A stretch of 64,000 bases of DNA, from assembly GCF_000146185.1 (NCBI RefSeq), contig NC_012780.1:248001-312000 (forward strand), in the 5' to 3' direction. The notes beneath the pieces are model-generated. The model was not told the DNA's origin. It did no database searches and saw only the letters and a list, made by a program, of their open reading frames with translations. The DNA is from [Eubacterium] eligens ATCC 27750 (GTDB taxonomy: Bacteria > Bacillota > Clostridia > Lachnospirales > Lachnospiraceae). Position 1 is the first letter of the stretch. Each line of letters begins with the position of its first letter. This document shows positions 56,601 to 64,000 of this stretch, piece after piece. The position numbers were made by a program, and so were the translations under genes.

Positions 56601-57575
56601 ATGAAACATATTTTACTGATAGCTACCGGTGGAACCATTGCTTCTAAAGACTGTGGCAATGGACTTACACCGTGTATTGATGTCAATGCTTTAATTGAAT
56701 ATATTCCATTAGTCAGACAAATGTGCCGGATTAACGGAATATCATTAATGAATATTGATAGCAGCAATATGAATACAAATCACATTGCTGCCATATCAGA
56801 ATGTATTAAAAAACACTATAATGACTATGATGGTTTTGTCATAACACATGGAACTGATACATGTGCTTATACCGCGGCTGCATTGTCATATCAGCTTATT
56901 AATCTCTCTAAACCCGTTATTCTTACAGGTTCCCAATTACCAATAGATGCGGATGCAACAGATGCTGTTATTAATTTGCAAAATGCAATTATATATTCAT
57001 GTGAAAATATATCTGGTGTATTTCTTGCATTTTGTAATAAACTGATAGCCGGAACATGTGCCAAAAAAATTAAGACTAAAAGTTTTGATGCATTTGAAAG
57101 TATCAACTATCCTGTGATTGCTCAGATTGTAGAAAACAGGGTTTTATATAATAATCACCCATTCAAAAATAACAAAAACAATTATTATGATTTCCGTATT
57201 GAAACCGACATGTGTACTGATATAGCTGTTATAAATATTTTCCCGGGAATGAATTACAAGCTGCTGGACTATATTAATTCATCTTGCAGAGGTGTTATAA
57301 TTGAAAGCTTCGGAATAGGCGGCCTGCCAGACAACATTATTGATTATATTTACAAGCTTACAGCAAATGGAATATGTGTTGTTGTCACAACACAATGTCT
57401 TTATGAAGGCGTTAATCTTGGAATATATGAGGTTGGGCGCAATCTTGCCGAAGCAGATATTATCAACGGAAAAAATATGACAGTTGAAAACCTTACGATG
57501 AAACTTATGTGGTCTTTAGCACATTTTAATACTATAGGTGAGGTTAAAGATTTTATGGAAAAGGAGTTGATTTAA
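56601..57575 (+). CDS. type I L-asparaginase
   Basis: 324 residues: LLIATGGTIASKD (first catalytic Thr) and FVITHGTDTCAYTA (second Thr-Asp pair), with no signal peptide, so cytoplasmic. It hydrolyses asparagine to aspartate and ammonia. Second gene of the AGCS operon. Confidence 0.9.
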   Translation: MKHILLIATGGTIASKDCGNGLTPCIDVNALIEYIPLVRQMCRINGISLMNIDSSNMNTNHIAAISECIKKHYNDYDGFVITHGTDTCAYTAAALSYQLINLSKPVILTGSQLPIDADATDAVINLQNAIIYSCENISGVFLAFCNKLIAGTCAKKIKTKSFDAFESINYPVIAQIVENRVLYNNHPFKNNKNNYYDFRIETDMCTDIAVINIFPGMNYKLLDYINSSCRGVIIESFGIGGLPDNIIDYIYKLTANGICVVVTTQCLYEGVNLGIYEVGRNLAEADIINGKNMTVENLTMKLMWSLAHFNTIGEVKDFMEKELI

Positions 57576-57576
57576 T

Positions 57577-58317
57577 ATGCTAACTGAACAAAGACATGAA
57601 ATAATTCTTAATCTGTTATCTGAAAAAGGCAGTATTACTGTTACCGAACTTAAGGAGGTGCTTAACACCTCTGAATCTACTATAAGACGTGATCTTAATA
57701 CTCTTGATGAACAGGGCAGACTCACAAAGGTATTTGGTGGGGCGGTTGAAAAAAATAATGGTATATCCACTACCGAATTATCAGTTTCACAGAAAGCTGT
57801 GTTTAATACTGAAGAAAAAAAGAAAATCGCAATGTATGCTGCAAGGCTTGTAGCTCCTAATGATTTTGTATATATAGATGCCGGAACAACTACTGAATAT
57901 CTTATTGATTATCTTGAAGAGAAAAATGCAACATATATTACTAATGCAGTGACACATGCAAGAAAACTTGCAATTGCGGGATTTAAAGTTATTCTTATCG
58001 GTGGAGAACTTAAAGGTATAACCGAAGCTGTTGTCGGTAATCAGGCTATTCTTACAATAGACCGCATGAACTTCAATAAAGGATTCTTTGGAACTAATGG
58101 AATAACTGAAAAATCAGGCTTTACGACACCAGATATCAATGAAGCATTAGTTAAAGAAACTGCATTTGCTCACTGTCATTTTAAGTATATTCTTGCAGAC
58201 AGTTCAAAGTTTGGAGAAACAAGCGCCGTAACTTTTGGAAATATCAAGGATGCAACTATAATTACAGATAAAAAAAATGGCAGCTTTGCAAAGCTGCCAA
58301 ATATAATAACTGTATGA
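57577..58317 (+). CDS. DeoR family transcriptional regulator
   Basis: 246 residues: an N-terminal DeoR helix-turn-helix (about 18-55; VTELKEVLNTSESTIRRDLN) and a sugar-isomerase-like effector domain (YIDAGTTTEYL, VVGNQAI, ADSSKFG). AAGGAG lies in the end of the asparaginase gene. It may regulate this operon. Its last codons form a hairpin that serves the convergent gene. Confidence 0.88.
   Translation: MLTEQRHEIILNLLSEKGSITVTELKEVLNTSESTIRRDLNTLDEQGRLTKVFGGAVEKNNGISTTELSVSQKAVFNTEEKKKIAMYAARLVAPNDFVYIDAGTTTEYLIDYLEEKNATYITNAVTHARKLAIAGFKVILIGGELKGITEAVVGNQAILTIDRMNFNKGFFGTNGITEKSGFTTPDINEALVKETAFAHCHFKYILADSSKFGETSAVTFGNIKDATIITDKKNGSFAKLPNIITV
58279..58298 (-). terminator. terminator of the diguanylate cyclase gene, inside the DeoR gene
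   Basis: GGCAGCTTT (58279-58287) pairs with AAAGCTGCC (58290-58298); on the minus strand a T-run of about seven follows. It lies within the last codons of the convergent DeoR gene. Confidence 0.65.
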
Positions 58318-58330
58318 TTTCGTAATATAT

Positions 58331-60106
58331 CTATAACACGCTGGCAATGATTTTGCTGATAATAAGTACAAAATTCCTGTCAGAGTCATTCCAGCGGTTT
58401 TTATGATTAAATACATCATAAAAGAAATAGTATCTTCTGTATCTGAATTCATACCATGCACTTATAAATGCCATGATATTACTTTCTGATAACTCATTAA
58501 ACAACCCTTTATGCCATGCTTCAACAGAAGGAACGATACCGATTGACATTGAATTGTTCTTTCCATATCTTGATAAAAATGCTTCATCCTTAAGAATATT
58601 GGTCATATCCGGAACTTTCTTATAATCACCACACATATATATAAGTTCAGAATTATCATTATAAATTCGTATTCCATCAATCTCAAACTGTTCCATGATA
58701 TTCCGGGTAACATCCTCTATAGCATCTTTTCCTCTTGACATCAAATCAAGAATCATATCAGAAACAACACCTGACATATACTCTGAATGCTCAGATAAAT
58801 CAAGTATTTTATGTATGTGTCTGCCATTATCCTGAATAGAACCATGTATTTCTTCATTATAGATAATAAAACGGTTTCTTCCTTTTTCTTTAGCCAGATA
58901 TAGACATTTATCTGCTTTTTTAAACAGAATTTCATAATTATTTCCATCTTTTGGATACTCGCTGACTCCCACTGATAAAGTAACACCAAATTCATCGATT
59001 CTGCTGTCAAAAGCATACTGAAGTTCTTTTCTCATTGTAGTAAGAAGTATTCTCAAATCTTCAGTATCTTTAATATTACTTGTAAAAATATAAAACTCAT
59101 CCCCGCCAAATCTGCCTGCAATCCCACGACCATTAAGATTAGCATTAAGGATAGTAGCAATCTTACTTAAAACCTCATCTCCAAAAAGATGTCCATATGT
59201 ATCGTTGATACTTTTAAAATTATCTACATCAAATATAATCATATAATGAATTTTATTATCATTAGATGCCATCACTGCTTTTGTATATTCCATGCATGCC
59301 CTTTTATTAAGAAGCCCGGTTGCAGAATCAACTGCTTCACTTGTTGCATAATACGGTATTATATTATTAACATTTCCATCAGCTGTTTCAAGATATCCAG
59401 CAACTATGGGATGCTTGTTATTGGCAAAAAGACTGTCGCCATTAACCTTAAACTTATATAATTCATCATTGTTCTCACCAAGTGGAAGATAAACCATGCA
59501 GCTAAACATATTAGAACCTGTTTTAAGATAATTATAAAAAACATTAAATTCTTTTTTTTCTGCATCATTTCGTAACAGTGACAGCATTCTGTCTTTAAAC
59601 TGCTCAAGAGGACATTTAACCGGTGCTGTACACTGATTACCTCTGTACATATATATAGTAAATATATCTGTATACGAGTTATAATCGAACAAATAATTAC
59701 GATACACTGAAAGCAGTGTTCTGTATTTATTAATATTATCAAGACCCATAAGATATCTGCTCTCAACCGCTGACAAAAAGAAACATCTTATTTCAAGAAT
59801 ATTCTCACCTGAAAGCACCTTGCCATTATTAAAAATGTACATGTCTGACCAATAATATTCACCAATTCCATTTCTTAACAGAATTATAATTCTGCTATTC
59901 TCTCCTGGTTTTAATGATTCAAATGTTGTCTTAAAATCCTTCAGCTGATCAGGATGCACAATATCCAGAAAATTAATTCCAACCAGCTTCTCCACAAAAT
60001 GATAAAAATGCTCATCCGCATTAATTACTTCATAATTTCTTCTAATTAAGATATCGCAATAAGCAACACAATTTTCTTTTCCAAAATGATTTTCTGATAT
60101 AATCAT
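58331..60106 (-). CDS. diguanylate cyclase with PAS-like and C-terminal sensor domains
   Basis: 591 residues, no membrane helices. A PAS-like region (about 20-115), a second unrecognised region (about 120-260), a GGDEF domain (about 265-425) with intact GRFGGDEFYIF and FDVDNFKSINDTYGH, then about 165 residues that may be GAF-like. The usual RxxD inhibitory site five residues before GGDEF is absent (NGRGIA). It should make cyclic di-GMP. No EAL or HD-GYP partner is in the window. Confidence 0.82.
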   Translation of the reverse strand: MIISENHFGKENCVAYCDILIRRNYEVINADEHFYHFVEKLVGINFLDIVHPDQLKDFKTTFESLKPGENSRIIILLRNGIGEYYWSDMYIFNNGKVLSGENILEIRCFFLSAVESRYLMGLDNINKYRTLLSVYRNYLFDYNSYTDIFTIYMYRGNQCTAPVKCPLEQFKDRMLSLLRNDAEKKEFNVFYNYLKTGSNMFSCMVYLPLGENNDELYKFKVNGDSLFANNKHPIVAGYLETADGNVNNIIPYYATSEAVDSATGLLNKRACMEYTKAVMASNDNKIHYMIIFDVDNFKSINDTYGHLFGDEVLSKIATILNANLNGRGIAGRFGGDEFYIFTSNIKDTEDLRILLTTMRKELQYAFDSRIDEFGVTLSVGVSEYPKDGNNYEILFKKADKCLYLAKEKGRNRFIIYNEEIHGSIQDNGRHIHKILDLSEHSEYMSGVVSDMILDLMSRGKDAIEDVTRNIMEQFEIDGIRIYNDNSELIYMCGDYKKVPDMTNILKDEAFLSRYGKNNSMSIGIVPSVEAWHKGLFNELSESNIMAFISAWYEFRYRRYYFFYDVFNHKNRWNDSDRNFVLIISKIIASVL

Positions 60107-60214
60107 ATCCCCAATCTCCGTCCATAAAATGTTATGTATATTTTAACATGAATGCATTTAATTATCTAGGACAAATTGTAATTATTGATAAATTATTGGC
60201 AAATATATATTGCC

Positions 60215-60243
60215 TTGAAAAAAATGTTTTAAAAATGTATTCT
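60215..60243 (+). promoter_or_regulatory. promoter of the HAD phosphatase gene
   Basis: TTGAAA (60215-60220), 17 bp, TATTCT (60238-60243). Confidence 0.5.
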
Positions 60244-60285
60244 ATATATACATAAAGAAAATAACATATTTACAAGGTGATTATT

Positions 60286-61122
60286 ATGAATACAGATATT
60301 AAACTTGTGGCTCTTGATTTAGACAGGACAACTCTTAATTCAGAAAGCCATCTATCAGAAGTAAACAGACAGGCATTAATCGATGCCATAAGCAACGGAG
60401 TGCATGTATGTATCGCAAGCGGACGTGCATTTGACACACTGCCTGAGGATATCATATCAGTTCCTGGAATTGAATATGCAATAACCAGCAACGGTGCAGC
60501 AATTTACAGAATTGCAGGTAAGGAATGTCTTAAATCATATCTTCTAACTCCATCGTCAGTAAAGACAATCCTTAACCTTACAGCCAATGACACAGTTACA
60601 TATGAAGCATTTATAAAAGGACAGGCCTTCGCTTCAACAGAGTATATCAGACACCCTGAAAAATACGGTGCTACAGAACACTCACTTGCCTATGTTAAGA
60701 AAACAAGAATCCTAAAAGATGATATTAAAGACTTTATACTTGAACACTGTCATGAACTGGACAGTTTAGATATAGTAGTCGGCAACGAAGAATTAAAGAA
60801 AAACATAATGGACAGAATACGCAATGCAACTGACGAAGTGTACATGACAAGTTCTATCAGCCAGCTTCTTGAGATATCATATAAAGACGCCGGCAAAAAA
60901 TCAGGTGTTAAGTTCTTAACAGAATACCTCGGTCTGTCCCGTGAAAATGTAGCCGCCTTCGGTGACGCAGACAACGACACAGACATGATAGAATACGCCG
61001 GAACCGGTATCGCAATGGAAAACGCCGCCCCTCACCTGAAACAAATAGCCGACCACATAACCCTCCACCACGATAAAGACGGCGTAGCATACGCATTCCG
61101 CAATATACTTAATATATGTTAA
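60286..61122 (+). CDS. Cof-type HAD-IIB phosphatase
   Basis: 278 residues: LVALDLDRTTLNSE (motif I), CIASGRAFDTL (motif II), KKSGVKFLTEYLGL and AAFGDADNDTDMIEYAGTGI (motif IV). It dephosphorylates sugar phosphates or similar. AAGGTG 6 nt before the ATG at 60286 sets the start rather than 60277. Confidence 0.88.
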   Translation: MNTDIKLVALDLDRTTLNSESHLSEVNRQALIDAISNGVHVCIASGRAFDTLPEDIISVPGIEYAITSNGAAIYRIAGKECLKSYLLTPSSVKTILNLTANDTVTYEAFIKGQAFASTEYIRHPEKYGATEHSLAYVKKTRILKDDIKDFILEHCHELDSLDIVVGNEELKKNIMDRIRNATDEVYMTSSISQLLEISYKDAGKKSGVKFLTEYLGLSRENVAAFGDADNDTDMIEYAGTGIAMENAAPHLKQIADHITLHHDKDGVAYAFRNILNIC

Positions 61123-61130
61123 TTTCAAGG

Positions 61131-61159
61131 TTGAAATGCGTCTGCAAAATGTGTAAAAT
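61131..61159 (+). promoter_or_regulatory. gltX promoter
   Basis: TTGAAA (61131-61136), 17 bp, TAAAAT (61154-61159), 37 bp before the start codon. No T-box-like leader fits in this short space. Confidence 0.55.
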
Positions 61160-61196
61160 ACTATGAGATTTATTTAGCAATATAAGGAGATTAATA

Positions 61197-62855
61197 ATGA
61201 ACGAGCAGGATTGTAAGAAATTAGCAGAACTCTTATTCCCTGATGTGGATAAGACACCTGATTATTATGAGGAGAAATACCCATATAGAAAACTTCCTAA
61301 TAAGGCAGAAGTAACAAGATTAGGTCCAAGCCCTACAGGCTTTATCCATCTTGGCAATCTCTACAGTGCTTTAGCTGATGAGAGAATCGCACACAAGAAT
61401 GGTGGTGTATTCTACTTAAGAATTGAAGATACTGATGCCAAGAGAACTGTTGAAGGTGCTGTTGACCTTGTAATCAATTCTTTAAGATATTTTGATATTG
61501 AATTTGATGAAGGAGCAGGCTTCCCGGATTCTGACCCGGTTAATGCATACGGACCATATTATCAGACACAGAGAGTTGATATCTATCATACATTTGCAAA
61601 GGAACTTGTACTTAAAGGTCTTGCTTACCCTTGCTTCTGTACAGAGGAAGAGCTTGAGGCTGTAAGATTACAGCAGGAGACTGATAAGGTTCTTACTGGA
61701 TATTATGGCAAATATGCTGTATGCCGTGACCTTTCTTTAGAGACTATCGAGGAAAATCTTAAGGCAGGAAAGCCTTATGTATTAAGACTTCGTTCACAGG
61801 GAAGTCCTGAGAATGAAATCACATTTACAGACAGCATTAAGGGAGAGATTAAGCTTCCAGAGAATATCCATGATGTAGTTCTTCTTAAGAAAGATGGTAT
61901 TCCAACATATCATTTTGCACACGCAATTGATGACCACTTTATGAGAACTACTACAGTTGTACGTGGCGGTGAATGGCTTGCATCTGTTCCAATCCACTAT
62001 GAATTATTCCATGTATTAGGCTTTAAGATGCCAAAATATGCACATACAGCACACCTTATGAAGTTTGATGAGGAGACTGGCGGAAAGAGAAAGTTATCTA
62101 AGAGAAAAGATCCGGAGCTTTCACTTGATTACTACAGAAAAGACGGATATCATCCATACACAATGAAGGTCTATCTTCTTACACTCCTTAACTCTAACTT
62201 TGAGGAATGGCATGAGAAGTTCCCTGACAAGGATATCAATGAATTCCCATTCTCAGTAGATAAGATGAGTGTTTCAGGTGCCTTATTTGATAAAGAAAAG
62301 CTTCATAACATCTGTAAGAATGAGCTTTCCAAGTTATCAGAGGATGATTTATATGAATTCCTTCACAACTGGGCATTAGAGAATGAACCTGAGATGGAAA
62401 AGGTATGGTTTGCTGACAAAGAGAAGTTACTTGCTATATTAAGACTTTACATGGGTGTTGGTGCTAAGAGAAGAAGAAAAGACTTCATGTATGCTAAGCA
62501 GATATTTGAACTTATCAGCTTCTTCTTTGATGGCGAGTCTGGTGAAAGAGATGAATTCAGATTAGTTGATGACGAGGTTAAGGCTATTCTTAATGATTAC
62601 CTTGCAGCTTATGACCATAATGATGATAACAGCATGTGGTTTAACAAGCTTAAGGAAATAGCTGACAAGAACGGCTATGCTTCTGATATGAAGGCTTACA
62701 AGGCTAATCCGGAGAACTTCAAGGGTAATGTATCAGACGTTGCAGAGGTTGTAAGAATTGCTGTAACCGGCAGAGCTAATACACCTGATTTATGGACTAT
62801 CGTTCATATCATGGGCGAAGAGCAGATGAAAGAGCGTATAAGCCGTTTCCTTTAA
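61197..62855 (+). CDS. gltX: glutamyl-tRNA synthetase
   Basis: 552 residues, class I synthetase. The HIGH motif appears as SPTGFIHLGN (about 44-53) and KMSKS as KLSKRKD (about 300). It charges tRNA-Glu and, in organisms without GlnRS, often tRNA-Gln too. It is longer than the usual 470-490, mainly in the C-terminal anticodon-binding part. AAGGAG precedes the ATG. An essential gene here argues that this replicon is not easily lost, unless another copy exists. Confidence 0.92.
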   Translation: MNEQDCKKLAELLFPDVDKTPDYYEEKYPYRKLPNKAEVTRLGPSPTGFIHLGNLYSALADERIAHKNGGVFYLRIEDTDAKRTVEGAVDLVINSLRYFDIEFDEGAGFPDSDPVNAYGPYYQTQRVDIYHTFAKELVLKGLAYPCFCTEEELEAVRLQQETDKVLTGYYGKYAVCRDLSLETIEENLKAGKPYVLRLRSQGSPENEITFTDSIKGEIKLPENIHDVVLLKKDGIPTYHFAHAIDDHFMRTTTVVRGGEWLASVPIHYELFHVLGFKMPKYAHTAHLMKFDEETGGKRKLSKRKDPELSLDYYRKDGYHPYTMKVYLLTLLNSNFEEWHEKFPDKDINEFPFSVDKMSVSGALFDKEKLHNICKNELSKLSEDDLYEFLHNWALENEPEMEKVWFADKEKLLAILRLYMGVGAKRRRKDFMYAKQIFELISFFFDGESGERDEFRLVDDEVKAILNDYLAAYDHNDDNSMWFNKLKEIADKNGYASDMKAYKANPENFKGNVSDVAEVVRIAVTGRANTPDLWTIVHIMGEEQMKERISRFL

Positions 62856-62899
62856 TTAATACTAGTTTATAAGTCAACATAATAAGGAGGCTATGTAAT

Positions 62900-63757
62900 A
62901 TGTATGACCTTATGATAATCGGCAGCGGACCTGCGGGAATATCTGCTGCACTCACTGCTAAAGCAAGAAATCTTAACTTTATATGGTTTGGTTCAAGAGC
63001 ACTAAGCACTAAGATAGAGAAAGCCGAGAAAATCATGAATTATCCTGGACTTCCTGCTGTTACAGGAAGCGAAATGCAGTCTGTGTTCTTAAAGCAGATT
63101 GACGACTGTGGCATTACTATAACAGAGTCACAGGTTAATTCCATATATGACTGCGGCGGTTATTTTGCAGCCGGTGCTGATAATGAGATATATGAAGCCA
63201 AAGCTGTCATAATGACTGTTGGTATGACAACAACAAGAGAGATTGAAGGTGAAGCAAGGCTTTTAGGTTGTGGCGTAAGTTATTGTGCTACATGTGATGG
63301 AGCATTATATAAGAATAAGGATATTGCTGTTATATGTGCATCACCTAAATTCGAGGATGAAGTAACATTTTTAGCAGGACTTGCTAATCATATATATCTT
63401 TTCACACCTTATAAGGAAACCACGTTACAATATGATAACATAACGCATTTTAACGGACTTCCTGCAAGTGTTGACGGAGATAAGAAGGTTGCTTCAGTAA
63501 CTTTCAAGGGAGAAGCTATCCCTGTAAGCGGAGCTTTCTTCTTAAAGGATTCTATCAATCCGGGTGTATTATTATCAGGACTTGATATGGCTGGTGGACA
63601 TATTATTGTTGACAGAACTCAGATGACTAACATTGATGGTGTATATGCAGCAGGTGACTGTACAGGCAGACCTTATCAGTATGCCAAGGCTGTTGGTGAA
63701 GGAAATGTTGCTGTACACAGCGTACTTGAATATCTTAAAGAACATAAAGATAATTAG
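62900..63757 (+). CDS. thioredoxin-reductase-like flavoprotein lacking an NADPH motif
   Basis: 285 residues. The FAD loop is IIGSGPAGISAAL (about 7-19), the redox pair CATCDG (about 131-136), and the C-terminal FAD motif GVYAAGDCTGRPYQYAKAVGEG. The second nucleotide loop, normally GGGDSA, reads ICASPKFEDEV, and the HRR motif reads TPYKETT. This is the pattern of ferredoxin-dependent flavin thioredoxin reductases of clostridia. AAGGAGG precedes the ATG. 45 bp downstream of gltX. Confidence 0.8.
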   Translation: MYDLMIIGSGPAGISAALTAKARNLNFIWFGSRALSTKIEKAEKIMNYPGLPAVTGSEMQSVFLKQIDDCGITITESQVNSIYDCGGYFAAGADNEIYEAKAVIMTVGMTTTREIEGEARLLGCGVSYCATCDGALYKNKDIAVICASPKFEDEVTFLAGLANHIYLFTPYKETTLQYDNITHFNGLPASVDGDKKVASVTFKGEAIPVSGAFFLKDSINPGVLLSGLDMAGGHIIVDRTQMTNIDGVYAAGDCTGRPYQYAKAVGEGNVAVHSVLEYLKEHKDN

Positions 63758-63778
63758 TTTAACAGGAGACAATTAATA

Positions 63779-64000
63779 ATGGGCGAGATATGGGATATCT
63801 ATGATGTCGATAAACAACTTACAGGCCGTACTATGAAACGTAATGACTGGAACATGAAAGATGGGGACTATCACCTGACTGTTCTTGGCATAATCAAAAG
63901 ACCTGATAATACATTTTTAATAACACAGAGAGTCTTAACTAAAGCATGGGCACCGGGGCACTGGGAAGTCTCAGGCGGTGCATGCCAGGCTGGAGAGACA
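63779..64000 (+). CDS. Nudix hydrolase, partial (3' end beyond window)
   Basis: 74 codons from an ATG with AGGAG upstream. GEIWDIYDVDKQLTGRTMKR and LGIIKRPDNTFLITQR, then HWEVSGGACQAGET, the beginning of the Nudix box, point to the Nudix family of the isopentenyl-diphosphate isomerase-like or YfcD type. The rest lies outside. Confidence 0.8.
   Translation, partial: MGEIWDIYDVDKQLTGRTMKRNDWNMKDGDYHLTVLGIIKRPDNTFLITQRVLTKAWAPGHWEVSGGACQAGET

Noticed and set aside
61123..61196. T-box riboswitch before gltX
   Set aside because: The gap is too short and shows no T-box motif or terminator.

Overview
The window reads as a low-GC member of the Clostridia, most likely a gut Lachnospiraceae close to Lachnospira/[Eubacterium] eligens. 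This is inferred from AT-rich codon use, the gene families present (DUF4317, DUF5662, DUF4012, Rpn-type nucleases with coiled-coil tails, CpsBCD-type capsule control, flavodiiron protein) and strong AAGGAG-type ribosome sites. No rRNA, tRNA or CRISPR array was seen.

Layout. 1-9.6 kb is an accessory stretch: an Rpn/PD-(D/E)XK protein and a second, decapitated copy, a DUF4012 surface protein, an Abi/HEPN protein, and a compact operon joining a GHKL-type ATPase, a STAS-like DUF4325 protein and several unknown or membrane proteins. 9.7-24.3 kb is one minus-strand exopolysaccharide operon: PHP tyrosine phosphatase, chain-length regulator, BY-kinase, a tandem phosphoglycosyl transferase, two GT2 enzymes, a HAD protein, EpsG-type polymerase, pyruvyl transferase, radical SAM protein, flippase, a beta-propeller-like protein and a truncated UDP-GlcNAc 2-epimerase. 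Its distal part is strikingly AT-rich. 24.4-33.7 kb holds a remnant ATPase gene and a lipid operon (two PlsC-type acyltransferases, acyl-activating enzyme, ACP, patatin, flavin reductase, SGNH hydrolase), with divergent TetR and HTH regulators. Two of its intercistronic gaps hold GC-rich inverted-repeat elements. 33.7-42.1 kb carries ordinary genes: chemoreceptor, DUF5662, DUF4317, a probable small RNA, serine dehydratase, MATE transporter and acyl-ACP thioesterase.

42.1-49.7 kb is a replicon-maintenance module: a near-consensus parS, other palindromes, a 7-bp repeat array, parA-parB, a Cys-rich winged-helix protein, an iteron array with a DnaA box, a candidate initiator and a divergent tyrosine recombinase. 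Because it sits among metabolic genes and a glutamyl-tRNA synthetase gene, the window is probably the origin region of a megaplasmid or chromid, or of a plasmid integrated in the chromosome.

49.8-64 kb returns to metabolism: thioesterase, iron alcohol dehydrogenase, flavodiiron protein, a long coiled-coil protein, alanine/glycine symporter with asparaginase and a DeoR regulator, diguanylate cyclase, HAD phosphatase, gltX, a thioredoxin-reductase-like flavoprotein without an NADPH motif, and the start of a Nudix gene.
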